The notes beneath the pieces were generated by a model. The model saw nothing but the letters and a program-made list of their open reading frames with translations, was not told where the DNA came from and did not search any database. DNA of 43,287 nucleotides from Actinomyces sp. Lineage in GTDB: Bacteria; Actinomycetota; Actinomycetes; Actinomycetales; Actinomycetaceae. The position numbers and the translations under genes are program-made. Where the stretch lies: the NCBI RefSeq assembly GCF_030524025.1, contig NZ_JAUNHI010000011.1, positions 13,887 through 57,173 of the forward strand, read 5' to 3'. Shown piece after piece: positions 9,799 through 17,002 of the stretch; the first letter of the stretch is position 1; each line of letters begins with the position of its first letter.

Positions 9799-9859
9799 GT
9801 CAGAGCCCCGCCTCGCGTCATCAGTCCCGGGCCCGCCACCTCCGCGAGATCGGGACTAA

Positions 9860-10115
9860 GAGGTTGCGCGGTTAGGTCAGGGTTGTCGGCGTGGTCGGGT
9901 GTCCCAGCGGTGGGTGGTCCAGGCTCGGTGGATCAGCTGGCAGGTGATGATGGTGTTGGCCAGGGCGGTGAACTCGCCAGATCGGGTCAATGACGACTGC
10001 TGGAACAGCGGGCACAGCAGACCCCAACACGCCCAGACCAGCGCAGACAACTCACCCCCACACACCCCACCATGCCCACCGCGCACCCCACGCTGCCACC
10101 TATCGGCGCAACCTC
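9860..10115. mobile_element. 256-bp deletion derivative of an IS5-like insertion sequence
   Basis: The segment has perfect 10-bp terminal inverted repeats, GAGGTTGCGC (9860-9869) and GCGCAACCTC (10106-10115), and is flanked by a direct TAA (9857-9859 and 10116-10118), a 3-bp target duplication as made by some IS5-family groups. It keeps the last part of a transposase-like frame, whose stop lies eight bases inside the left end, but is far too short for a full transposase. It is therefore a non-autonomous, MITE-like remnant. Family assignment is inferred from ends, duplication size and protein tail. Confidence 0.75.
9877..10115 (-). pseudogene. Transposase C-terminal remnant
   Basis: On the minus strand the last ~33 codons read GEFTALANTIIT, CQLIHRAWTTHRW and DTRPRRQP, then a stop at 9877-9879. 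This resembles the extreme C-terminus of actinobacterial IS5-type DDE transposases, recalled from pattern rather than searched. Upstream codons are cysteine/tryptophan-rich and show no recognisable catalytic motif, and the frame continues out of the element, so the gene is not functional. The catalytic core has been lost by internal deletion. Confidence 0.6.
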
Positions 10116-10213
10116 TAATGACACGTCGAGGTGTCATATCTACCGATCTCGGGGTGTCATATGTCCCGATCTCCGCGAGAAGGTGGGTGTTGCCGGACCC
10201 GGGGATCGATCAT

Positions 10214-11086
10214 CTAGGCCAGGACGCGGTCGAGGTACTCCTCGAGGGACTCGGGCCGACGGCCCAGGACCTCCTCGACGGCGCCAGACAGGCCGGACTG
10301 CTCGCCGTCACGGATCGCGGTGTAGGTCGAGACCCAGGCGTCGTACTGCCACTGCTCGGCCGGCCAGGCCCGCCGGGTGGTGTAGGCCTCCTCGACGGTC
10401 TGGTCGATGTAGGGCACCGGGCGGCCCAGGCGGGAGGCGACGGTGCGGGCGACCTGTTCCATCGACAGCTCCTCGGGACCGGTCAGCTCGAGGGTCCGGC
10501 ACCGCCAGGCATCGGGATCGGCCAGCACCGCCGCGGCCACCGCGGCGACGTCGGCGCGTGTGACCGCCGAGCACACCCCCTGCCCGGCCGGACCGCGGAT
10601 CTCCCCGCCCTCGGTGCACAGCTCGACGAGGAAGTCCATGTAGAAGTTGTCCCGCAGGAGCGTGAACTCCATGCCCGAGGCAGCCAGGATCTCCTCGGTG
10701 CGGGCGTGCTCGCGTGAGAGCGTGAAGGTCGCCTGCCGGCTGGCGCCGTAGAAGGAGGTGTAGACGATGTGGCCGACCCCCGCCGCCGCGGCGGCATCGA
10801 TGAGGCCCTGGTGCTCCTCGATGCGCGAGGGCGACTCGTGGGCCGAGACCATGAACAGGGTGCTCACCCCCGCCAGACTGTCCTGGACCTGCGGGGTGTC
10901 GGCGTAGGCGATCGGCAGGGCGCGTGAGCCGGGAAGACTGGGCGCGGCCTCGGGCCTGCGGGCCAGGAGACGCAGAGGCACGCCCTGAGCCGACAAGAGC
11001 CGGGCGACCGTGCCGCCCAGGTATCCGGTCGCCCCGGCCAGGGCCAGGGCGGGCGGGTCGGTGGGTGTGGAGCCGATGGTGCTCAT
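10214..11086 (-). CDS. NmrA-like NAD(P)-binding oxidoreductase
   Basis: A 290-residue Rossmann-fold protein of the NmrA / atypical short-chain dehydrogenase group (similar to QorB-type quinone oxidoreductases). The cofactor motif is ALAGATGYLGGTVARLL near the N-terminus with LLARRPEA after it. HIVYTSFYGA is the usual strand with the Tyr/Ser context, and LRDNFYMDFL and VTRADVAAVAAAVL are typical of the family. ATG 11086 fits a TAGGCT -10 box six bases upstream and no Shine-Dalgarno sequence. It is transcribed divergently from putP and converges on dhaM across the repeat and insertion remnant. The substrate is unknown; a quinone or redox-sensing role is inference. Confidence 0.85.
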   Translation of the reverse strand: MSTIGSTPTDPPALALAGATGYLGGTVARLLSAQGVPLRLLARRPEAAPSLPGSRALPIAYADTPQVQDSLAGVSTLFMVSAHESPSRIEEHQGLIDAAAAAGVGHIVYTSFYGASRQATFTLSREHARTEEILAASGMEFTLLRDNFYMDFLVELCTEGGEIRGPAGQGVCSAVTRADVAAVAAAVLADPDAWRCRTLELTGPEELSMEQVARTVASRLGRPVPYIDQTVEEAYTTRRAWPAEQWQYDAWVSTYTAIRDGEQSGLSGAVEEVLGRRPESLEEYLDRVLA

Positions 11087-11092
11087 GGCCCG

Positions 11093-11098
11093 AGCCTA
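11093..11098 (-). promoter_or_regulatory. -10 box of the NmrA-like gene, predicted leaderless
   Basis: On the minus strand TAGGCT ends six bases before ATG 11086, with no Shine-Dalgarno sequence between. The -35 region is not recognisable. Confidence 0.5.
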
Positions 11099-11147
11099 CG
11101 CCGGCCCGCCTCGGCGTCTGTGTGGGCGAGCCCGGGCGCGCAACGGG

Positions 11148-11153
11148 TAGGGT
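11148..11153 (+). promoter_or_regulatory. Possible -10 box of putP
   Basis: TAGGGT lies 38 bases before ATG 11192. Unlike most promoters here it leaves room for a leader of about 30 bases containing a clear GGGAGGA ribosome-binding site. No convincing -35 box was seen. Confidence 0.4.
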
Positions 11154-11191
11154 GTCACCGGCCCCACCCATCCCTCACCCTGGGAGGATCC

Positions 11192-12667
11192 ATGACTGAC
11201 ACCGCGTTCCAGACCATCTCGATGACCATCTACTTCCTTGGGATGGTGGCGATCGGATGGTGGGCCTCGGGCCGCAACAACTCTCTGGACGACTACATGC
11301 TCGCCGACCGCGGCCTGGGCCCGGCGGTGACCGCGCTGTCGGCCGGGGCGGCCGACATGTCCGGCTGGCTGCTCATGGGACTGCCCGGCGCCTTGTACGC
11401 CTCGGGCCTGGTCGAGTCCTGGATCGCCGTGGGCCTGACCGTAGGCGCCTGGCTCAACTGGCGGTATGTCGCCCCCCGGCTGCGCACCTACACCGAGGTC
11501 GCGCGGAACTCGATCACCATCCCCAGCTTCCTGGACAACCGCCTCCACGACTCCACCCACGTGCTGCGCTGGGCCGCGGGCCTCATCATTCTGGTCTTCT
11601 TCACCTTCTATGTCTCATCGGGCATGGTGGCCGGCGGCATGTTCTTCAACTCCTCCTTCGGGATGAGCTACCGCGCCGGGATGATCCTCGTGGCCGCCGT
11701 CACCGTTCTCTACACCCTCGTCGGAGGCTTCCTGGCGGTCTCCTACACCGACTTCGTCCAAGGGGTCATGATGGTCTGCGCCCTGGTGGCCGTGCCCGTC
11801 GTCGGCGTCATCCACCTGGGCGGCATCGGTGCGACCGTCGAGGCCGTCAACGCCGTCGACCCCGGCTACTGGGCGATGGTGGGAGCCTCCACCTCGGCCA
11901 TCGGAGTCATCAGCTCGCTGGCCTGGGGCCTGGGCTACTTCGGCCAGCCCCACATCATCGTGCGCTTCATGGCGATCCGCAGCCCTGAGGAGACGATCGC
12001 CGGCCGCCGCATCGGCATCGGCTGGATGCTCTTCGCCGTCGCCGGCGCCGCCGCCACGGCGATCGTGGGCGTGGCCACCTACCACCGTGATCGCAGCAGA
12101 CTGGGCGACCCCGAGACCGTCTTCATCTCGCTGGGCCAGCTGCTCTTCCACCCGCTCATCGCCGGCTTCATGCTGGCGGCGATCCTGGCCGCCATCATGT
12201 CCACGGTATCCAGCCAGCTGCTCGTGACCTCCTCGGCGCTCATCGAGGACCTCTTCAGCCAGCTGCCCGCGAGCAGGAGGGCCTCACCCAAGCGACTCGT
12301 CCTGTACTCGCGCCTGGCGGTGCTCGCCGTCTCACTGGTCGCGGCCGCCATGGCCTGGGAGAAGAACAACACGATCCTGGCGCTCGTGGCCTTCGCCTGG
12401 GCGGGCTTCGGCGCCTCCTTCGGCCCCACCGTCCTGCTGTCCCTGTACTGGCGGCGCCTGACCGCCCCCGGGGCGGTGGCGGGCATGGTCACCGGGGCGG
12501 TGCTCGTCATCATCTGGGGCAACCTCGACACAGGCATCTTCGACCTCTATGAGATCCTGCCCGGATTCGTCGGCAACCTCCTCGTGGCCTGGGCGGTCTC
12601 GCGGCTGGGCCGGCCCGACCCGGCCGTCGAGGAGGAGTTCGAGGCCGCGGTCGCCGCCACGCGCTGA
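11192..12667 (+). CDS. putP: Sodium/proline symporter
   Basis: A 491-residue member of the sodium:solute symporter family, the usual length for PutP, with about 12-13 hydrophobic segments. The N-terminal FLGMVAIGWWASGRNNSLDD and the conserved SAGAADMSGWLLMGLPGALY, containing residues that bind sodium and proline in E. coli PutP, are characteristic. LAWGLGYFGQPHI and AAILAAIMSTVSSQLL are further family blocks. It would import L-proline with sodium across the cytoplasmic membrane. ATG 11192 is chosen because GGGAGGA lies five bases upstream and the protein then starts directly at the first helix. No proline dehydrogenase is nearby, so use as an osmolyte or nitrogen source is open. Confidence 0.93.
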   Translation: MTDTAFQTISMTIYFLGMVAIGWWASGRNNSLDDYMLADRGLGPAVTALSAGAADMSGWLLMGLPGALYASGLVESWIAVGLTVGAWLNWRYVAPRLRTYTEVARNSITIPSFLDNRLHDSTHVLRWAAGLIILVFFTFYVSSGMVAGGMFFNSSFGMSYRAGMILVAAVTVLYTLVGGFLAVSYTDFVQGVMMVCALVAVPVVGVIHLGGIGATVEAVNAVDPGYWAMVGASTSAIGVISSLAWGLGYFGQPHIIVRFMAIRSPEETIAGRRIGIGWMLFAVAGAAATAIVGVATYHRDRSRLGDPETVFISLGQLLFHPLIAGFMLAAILAAIMSTVSSQLLVTSSALIEDLFSQLPASRRASPKRLVLYSRLAVLAVSLVAAAMAWEKNNTILALVAFAWAGFGASFGPTVLLSLYWRRLTAPGAVAGMVTGAVLVIIWGNLDTGIFDLYEILPGFVGNLLVAWAVSRLGRPDPAVEEEFEAAVAATR

Positions 12668-12683
12668 CAGGGCCGCGCCGGCC

Positions 12684-13257
12684 TCAGCCCCGAAGGCTGA
12701 CGTGCAGCCTCCGGGCCCCGAAGTCCCCGGGGTCGGCGCCGTCGAAGAGACCGGGCAGCCGCTGCCCGCAGGCGCGGCAGCGGCCGGCGGCATCGAGACG
12801 GTAGGCCTCCAGGGTGTAGCCGCGGCGCTCGATGAGTGGGGCCCGGCAGCACGGGCAGGTCGTCGTCGCCCCCTCCGCGGTCAGCACATTGCCCAGTAGA
12901 CGAAGCGCAGCCCCGCCTCCAGGGCCAAACGCCCGGCGTCCACGAGGCTGGTCACGGGGGTGGCGGGGCGGTCGCGCATGCGGTGGGCCGGGTGGAAGGC
13001 CGTCAGGTGCAGGGGAGTGTCGGCCCCGAGCTCGGTGGCGACCCAGGCCGCCAGGGCGCCCACCTCCCGAGGGCTGTCGTTGAGCCCGGGGATGAGCAGC
13101 GTCGTCAGCTCCAGCCACGTCGAGGTGTGCTCCCGCAGGTCGACCAGGGTGGCCAGGACCTCGCGCAGGCGCGCGGGCACAGGTCGCACTGGAGGCGGCC
13201 GTCCCCCACCCGGTGCCACCAGCGCGCCGGCGCGCCGGCACCGACCTGCCCGCTCAC
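12684..13257 (-). pseudogene. AmmeMemoRadiSam-type radical SAM protein, decayed
   Basis: Remnants of one protein lie in three frames. The start (GTG 13257, overlapping the AMMECR1 stop) gives ARWWHRVGDGRLQCDLCPRA. This jumps, in another frame, to LREVLATLVDLREHTSTWLE, LTTLLIPGLNDSPREV and LHLTAFHPAHRM. The middle of the enzyme, including the CxxxCxxC cluster motif, is missing, so a large internal deletion has occurred. Near 12892 the frame shifts again: GLRFVY runs into a stop, while LGNVLTAEGATTTCPCC, RAPLIERRGYTLEAYR and a final CRACG continue in the other frame, as if one base were lost. The protein cannot be active. The family is recognised from its conserved C-terminal zinc-ribbon-like tail and N-terminal CDLCPR. 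Confidence 0.85.
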
Positions 13258-13792
13258 GGCCGGCTCCAGCAGCGCACTCGGTAGGTCGGGACCACCAGCT
13301 CCTCGTGCCAGAAGTCCTCGGCGAGCCCCGCCTTGCGCTTGAGCCGGACCAGGAACACCAGTGGGTCGTCCAGCTCCTCCCACACCTGGGGCAGGAAGGT
13401 CGTCCGGTGCGGGCCCATCTGGAGGACGACCCCGTCGACCCCCGGGCGCAGCCGGGCGACCACCTCCGCCTCATCTGCCGCCTCCAAGGGCTCGGGCTCG
13501 GTGAGCACCGAGACCTCCAGGCTCAGGGAACCGAGCTCCTCGGGCTCGACCGGAGCGAAGCGCGGGTCTCGGGTGGCCGCCAGGACGGCGTTGGCCACGA
13601 CATCCTCACCCAGCGGCCGGTGGGCCGTCAGCGTGCCGATGCACCCGCGCGAAGCCCCATCGCACCGGAGTAGACATAGCCCGCGTGCGGGACGATGAGC
13701 GCCTTGGGCACCCGGCCCCCCGGGAGGGGCAGGGAGCGTCGGGCCCGACCGAGCAGCTCATCGAGCATGCCGGACAGGACGGTACGGTCCTC
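13254..13792 (-). pseudogene. Memo-AMMECR1 remnant
   Basis: From about 13770 one minus-strand frame reads MLDELLGRARRSLPLPGG then RVPKALIVPHAGYVYSG, the N-terminal core of a Memo (AmmeMemoRadiSam system protein B) domain. Only some 35 residues remain; an in-frame stop lies just upstream (near 13796), so the true N-terminus is lost. Around 13650-13665 it joins, out of frame, to AMMECR1 sequence: GCIGTLTAHRPLGEDVVANA, then SLSLEVSVLTEPEPL and VVLQMGPHRTTFLPQVWEEL, ending at the 13254-13256 stop. The AMMECR1 C-terminus looks intact and its stop overlaps the GTG of the radical SAM gene, as in an operon. The locus is therefore a decayed AmmeMemoRadiSam operon. Confidence 0.82.
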
Positions 13793-13795
13793 GGG

Positions 13796-13820
13796 TTAAA
13801 AACTCCCCGCGACCGCGGGG
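13796..13820 (-). terminator. Intrinsic terminator on the minus strand with no evident upstream gene
   Basis: Reading the minus strand, CCCCGC-GGTC-GCGGGG (13820-13805) is followed by AGTTTTTAA. This is a hairpin with a T-run, rare in so GC-rich a genome. It points leftwards into the truncated Memo fragment, yet no minus-strand gene lies to its right. It may belong to a gene removed by the deletion that truncated Memo, or may stop antisense transcription from the riboswitch region. Confidence 0.6.
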
Positions 13821-13920
13821 CAGCGGACGGATCCCATGATCATCTCCGATCATCCGCCTTGACCTGGCTCCAGGGTAGACGCCTCGCCGGCCCGGTGGGC
13901 CCCTCCGGGCCGGGCCAGGT

Positions 13921-13949
13921 TTGTCATCACCCCGCACCGGGGATAAGGT
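13921..13949 (+). promoter_or_regulatory. Promoter of the FMN-riboswitch transcript
   Basis: -35 TTGTCA (13921-13926) and -10 TAAGGT (13944-13949) are separated by 17 bases. The predicted start, about 13956, falls just before the first base-paired helix of the riboswitch at 13961. This is one of the best promoter matches in the window. Confidence 0.7.
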
Positions 13950-13960
13950 CGGGGCAGCAA

Positions 13961-14097
13961 CGTGCTCCGGGGTCGGTGAAATTCCGAGCCGGCGGTGACA
14001 GTCCGCGACCCGGGTCTCCTCCCCGCAGGGGAGGCTGCCCGGTTGAGCTGGTGGAACTCCAGCACCGACGGTGAGAGTCCGGATGGGAGGAGGCACG
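13961..14097 (+). promoter_or_regulatory. FMN riboswitch (RFN element)
   Basis: The conserved RFN blocks are present in order: GGTCGGTGAAATTCCGAGCC (13971-13990), GGCGGTGACAGTCCGCGACC (13991-14010), a variable hairpin CTCCTCCCCGCAGGGGAG near 14016-14033, GGTGGAACTCCAGCACCGAC (14050-14069), and GGTGAGAGTCCGGATGGGAG (14070-14089). The closing helix pairs CGTGCTCC (13961-13968) with GGAGGCACG (14089-14097) with one bulge. It senses flavin mononucleotide and lowers expression when FMN is plentiful. The downstream ribX-ribY pair is thus a flavin-related importer. Confidence 0.97.
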
Positions 14098-14119
14098 AGG
14101 CGCCGACGCACTCGCGGCA

Positions 14120-14208
14120 GCGCCCCGCACCGGGGCGCGCACCCGTGCGCCGGCGCGCGGGCTGCACCCCCTCACCCCGGAGACGCCCCGGGGCACCCGT
14201 CCCCGGGG
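14120..14208 (+). promoter_or_regulatory. Likely expression platform of the FMN riboswitch
   Basis: Two GC hairpins lie between the aptamer and ribX: a 7-bp stem at 14120-14138 (GCGCCCC...GGGGCGC) and an 8-bp stem (CCCCGGGG twice, 14186-14193 and 14201-14208, 7-nt loop) ending four bases before the ribosome-binding site GAGAGGA (14212-14218). No T-run follows, so control of translation start or Rho-dependent stop is more likely than intrinsic termination. This is inference. Confidence 0.45.
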
Positions 14209-14227
14209 ACCGAGAGGATGAGCGTCC

Positions 14228-15019
14228 GTGCCCCGCCCCGACACCGCCCGCGCGCGCCTGCGGCCGAGCCCCGCGCTTCTCCTGGGCGTCGCGCTCCTGG
14301 CGGTCTGGTGGGCGGTGACGGCCTCGGGCACGATCGAGCCGGTCTTCCTGCCCAACCCCCTCGACGTCCTGCGACGCCTGTGGCTGAGCGTGACCCGGGG
14401 AGACCTCCTGGGCTACGCCTGGGTCACCCTGCGCGAAGCCCTTCTGGGCAGCGCGACCGCGGGCCTGCTGTCCCTGCCCCTGGCCTGGGCCCTGGCGCGC
14501 TCGCGGTCCTTCGCCCGGGCGGTGCTGCCCTACGTCGCCGCCCTGCAGGCCGTGCCCGCGGTGGCCATCGCACCGCTGCTCGTCGTGTGGATCGGCTACG
14601 GAACCGTGCCCACGGTGGCACTGTGTGTCCTCATGGTTTTCTTCCCCATCACCGTCACCGTGCTCCTGGGACTCAAAGGGCTGGACTCCGACGTCATCGA
14701 CGCCGCGCGGCTCGACGGCGCCCACGGGATCTCCATGATCGTGCACATCGAGCTGCCGATGGCCCTGCCCGCCATCCTGTCGGGCCTGCGCACCGGCTTC
14801 ACCCTGTCGGTGACCGGAGCGGTTATCGGGGAGATGACGATGGGCGGGCAGGGACTGGGCATGGTCCTGGCCTCCCAGCGCCAGACGGTCGACACCACCG
14901 GCCTGTTCGCCACCATCGTCGTCCTGTGCCTCATGGCCACGACGATCCACTGGTGCCTCCACGAGCTCGAACGGCGCAGCCGGGTCGTGGACTCCATGCG
15001 CGGACGCCGCGCCACCTGA
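14228..15019 (+). CDS. ribX: Riboflavin ABC-type transporter permease RibX
   Basis: A 263-residue permease of the binding-protein-dependent (SsuC/ThiX/TauC-like) family with about six membrane helices. The EAA cytoplasmic loop, which contacts the ATPase, reads DAARLDGAHGISMIVHIELP followed by MALPAILSGLR. The start GTG 14228 has GAGAGGA nine bases upstream. It is the first gene under the FMN riboswitch, which together with the RibY-type binding protein identifies the predicted riboflavin importer RibXY (known by comparative genomics in Actinobacteria and Chloroflexi). No ATP-binding subunit gene lies here, as is also noted for other ribXY loci, so a shared ATPase is expected. Family is sure; riboflavin as substrate rests on the riboswitch. 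Confidence 0.87.
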   Translation: MPRPDTARARLRPSPALLLGVALLAVWWAVTASGTIEPVFLPNPLDVLRRLWLSVTRGDLLGYAWVTLREALLGSATAGLLSLPLAWALARSRSFARAVLPYVAALQAVPAVAIAPLLVVWIGYGTVPTVALCVLMVFFPITVTVLLGLKGLDSDVIDAARLDGAHGISMIVHIELPMALPAILSGLRTGFTLSVTGAVIGEMTMGGQGLGMVLASQRQTVDTTGLFATIVVLCLMATTIHWCLHELERRSRVVDSMRGRRAT

Positions 15020-15054
15020 CGACCCCTCACCCCGCCCGCACCGAAAGGACCGCC

Positions 15055-16068
15055 ATGACCTCCACCCTGACCCGCCGCACACTCCTGACCTCCCTGCTCC
15101 TGGCCGGCGCCGGAGCAGGCGCAGCCTGCTCCTCGGGCACCGGGGCGCAGTCGCGAGCCTCGGCCACCGCCGAGGGGCCGGTCATCGGCCTGACCTACAC
15201 CCCCAACGTGCAGTTCGCCCCCTTCTACATGGCGCTCGAGCAGGGCCAGTACGCCGCCGGCGTGAGCCTGCGCCACCACGGGGAGCAGGAGGGCCAGTTC
15301 GACGCCCTCCTGGCCGGCACCGAGCAGATCGTCGTCGCCGGCGGCGACGAGGCGGTCGTGGCCGCCTCCAACGGCAACGAGCTGGTCATCATCGGCGGCT
15401 ACTACCAGCGCTACCCCGGCTGCGTCATCGTCCCCGAGTCCTCGGGCATCACCGCGCTGGCCGACCTCAAGGGCCGGGTCATCGGCACCCCGGGCCGGAC
15501 GGGGGAGACCTGGTACTCCCTGCTCGTGGCCCTGTCCACCGCCGGGCTGACCGAGCAGGACGTGACCGTCGAGGAGATCGGCTACACCCAGCAGGCGGCG
15601 CTGGCCTCGGGCAAGGTCGAGGCGGTCGTCGGCTTTTCCAACAACGACGCCGTCCAGCTCGCCCAGAACGGCACCCCGGTCAGGACTCTGGAGATCGCCC
15701 AGGACGTCCCGCTGCTCGGCGCCTCGCTGGTCACCACCGCCGAGCTGCTGGCTGAGCGCCGCGAGGAGCTGGCCGACGCCGTCGTCGCCTCAGCACGAGG
15801 CATGGCCGACTTCGCCGCCGACCCCGACGCCGCCGTCGAGGCCAGCGCGCAGTACGTCCCCGACCTCGTCGACCCCACGCAGGCGGCCAACGCCCGGCAG
15901 GTCGCCGTGGCCACCGCCGAGCTCGTGGCACCCGAGGGCAATGCCGTCATCGGTTCGGTCTCGGTCGAGCAGGTCGGCCGCACCATCGACTTCCTGGCGG
16001 CCCAGCAGCTCCTGGGAGCCCCCGGGGTCAGTGCCAAGGCCGCCTGCGACCCGCTGCTGACCGCCTGA
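15055..16068 (+). CDS. ribY: Riboflavin ABC-type substrate-binding lipoprotein RibY
   Basis: A 337-residue NMT1/THI5-like periplasmic-type binding protein. The signal peptide has a twin-arginine pattern (TLTRRTLLTSLLLAG) and a lipobox GAAC with the lipid-carrying Cys25, so it is predicted to be a Tat-exported lipoprotein. The mature part starts IGLTYTPNVQFAPFYMALEQ, and has GRVIGTPGRTGETW and ALASGKVEAVVGFSNND, typical of the fold. ATG 15055 has GAAAGGA upstream; the frame extends further upstream through ribX and is discarded. It follows ribX by 35 bases in the FMN-riboswitch operon and would capture riboflavin or a related flavin outside the membrane. Substrate is inferred from the riboswitch. 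Confidence 0.87.
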   Translation: MTSTLTRRTLLTSLLLAGAGAGAACSSGTGAQSRASATAEGPVIGLTYTPNVQFAPFYMALEQGQYAAGVSLRHHGEQEGQFDALLAGTEQIVVAGGDEAVVAASNGNELVIIGGYYQRYPGCVIVPESSGITALADLKGRVIGTPGRTGETWYSLLVALSTAGLTEQDVTVEEIGYTQQAALASGKVEAVVGFSNNDAVQLAQNGTPVRTLEIAQDVPLLGASLVTTAELLAERREELADAVVASARGMADFAADPDAAVEASAQYVPDLVDPTQAANARQVAVATAELVAPEGNAVIGSVSVEQVGRTIDFLAAQQLLGAPGVSAKAACDPLLTA

Positions 16069-16094
16069 GGCCGGGCCGCCCGGGCCCGCGCCTC
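16067..16094. terminator. Compact hairpin spanning the ribY and hisG stops
   Basis: GAGGCCGGGC (16067-16076) pairs with GCCCGCGCCTC (16084-16094) with one bulged base and a 7-nt loop. It overlaps the stop codons of both convergent genes, so it probably ends both transcripts. There is no T-run. Confidence 0.5.
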
Positions 16095-16938
16095 ACAGAC
16101 GGCAGGCCACGAGGGAGGACACGAGGATGGCGCGGGCGCCGACCTCGTAGAGCTCGTCCATGACCCGGTTGATGTCCTTGCGCGGCACCATCGCCCGCAC
16201 CGCCACCCAGTCGGGGTTCTGCAGCGGGGAGACCGTCGGGGACTCGATGCCGGGAGTCAGGGCCGTGGCCCTGTCCAGCCGGTTCATCGGGACGTCGTAG
16301 TCGACCAGGACGTAGGAGCGCGCCCGCAGGACCCCCTCGAGCCGGCGCACCAGGGTGCCCAGCCCCGGCTCGTCGCGGTGGCGCTCGGTGGTGATGAGTA
16401 CCGCCTCGCTGGCCAGCAGCGGCTCACCGAAGGTCTCCAGCCCCGCGGCGCGCAGCGTCGTACCGGTCTCGACGACGTCGGCGATGAGGTCGGCCACACC
16501 CAGCTGGACGGAGGACTCCACGGCCCCGTCGAGGTGGACCGTCTGGGCCTCCACACCCCGCTGGGCCAGGAAGGTGCGCACAAGCACGTCGTAGGAGGTC
16601 GCCACCCGTCTTCCGGTCACGTCCTCCAGCGAGGTCATCGTGCCCGCCGGCGCGGCGAAGCGGAAGGTCGAGCGGGCGAAGCCCAGCGCGAGGTGCTCCA
16701 CGGCGCTGACCCCAGAGTCCAGCAGGAGGTCGCGCCCGGTGATCCCCGCGTGGACCGTGCCCTGCCCGACGTAGACCGCGATGTCCCGTGGGCGCAGGAA
16801 GAAGAACTCGACCTGGTTGGCCTCGTCGACCAGGACGAGCTCGCGTCCGGTCCGCCGGGTGCGGTACCCGGCCTCCTTGAGCATGGTGGTGGCGGGCTCG
16901 GACAGGGAGCCCTTGTTGGGCACGGCGATGCGCAGCAC
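16093..16938 (-). CDS. hisG: ATP phosphoribosyltransferase (HisG, long form)
   Basis: A 281-residue long-form HisG, first enzyme of histidine synthesis, joining ATP and PRPP. The N-terminal [20 protein letters not shown] and [12 protein letters not shown] are typical. The PRPP-binding motif [18 protein letters not shown] is near residue 165-185. The last ~75 residues (from about [18 protein letters not shown]) form the regulatory domain that in long HisG binds histidine for feedback inhibition. GTG 16938 is the start that keeps the usual length. It follows hisE by 64 bases on the same strand, the usual actinobacterial hisE-hisG pair. Confidence 0.96.
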   Translation of the reverse strand: MLRIAVPNKGSLSEPATTMLKEAGYRTRRTGRELVLVDEANQVEFFFLRPRDIAVYVGQGTVHAGITGRDLLLDSGVSAVEHLALGFARSTFRFAAPAGTMTSLEDVTGRRVATSYDVLVRTFLAQRGVEAQTVHLDGAVESSVQLGVADLIADVVETGTTLRAAGLETFGEPLLASEAVLITTERHRDEPGLGTLVRRLEGVLRARSYVLVDYDVPMNRLDRATALTPGIESPTVSPLQNPDWVAVRAMVPRKDINRVMDELYEVGARAILVSSLVACRL

Positions 16939-17002
16939 GGTGGTCCTGACTGTGTGGGGGTAGGAGTGGGGCTCGTGGCCCGGGGTGCGGTGAGCGGGGC
17001 GC

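Larger units (their letters stand above)
9840..10179. repeat. Dispersed repeat, copy A (split by an insertion)
   Basis: Three related units of about 25 bp are seen. The first is CTCCGCGAGATCGGGAC (9840-9856), which continues as TAATGACAC after the inserted element (10116-10124). The second, in reverse orientation, contains GTGTCATATCTACCGATCTC (10131-10150). The third, also reversed, contains GTGTCATATGTCCCGATCTC (10153-10172) followed by CGCGAG. The same two unit types occur at 31986-32034. Both copies lie between convergent genes (here dhaM and the NmrA-like gene). Confidence 0.8.

Noticed and set aside
9877-10137. The 86-codon minus-strand frame as a small functional gene
   Set aside because: It crosses the end of the insertion remnant, and its only recognisable part is a transposase tail ending eight bases from the inverted repeat.
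13685-14074. Plus-strand frames over the riboswitch leader as coding
   Set aside because: The sequence is explained by Memo remnants on the minus strand, a terminator, a promoter and the RFN aptamer.
14071-15054. A long N-terminal extension of the RibY frame running from within the FMN riboswitch
   Set aside because: It would cover the aptamer and the whole of ribX in another frame. The Tat/lipoprotein signal at ATG 15055, with GAAAGGA before it, fixes the start.
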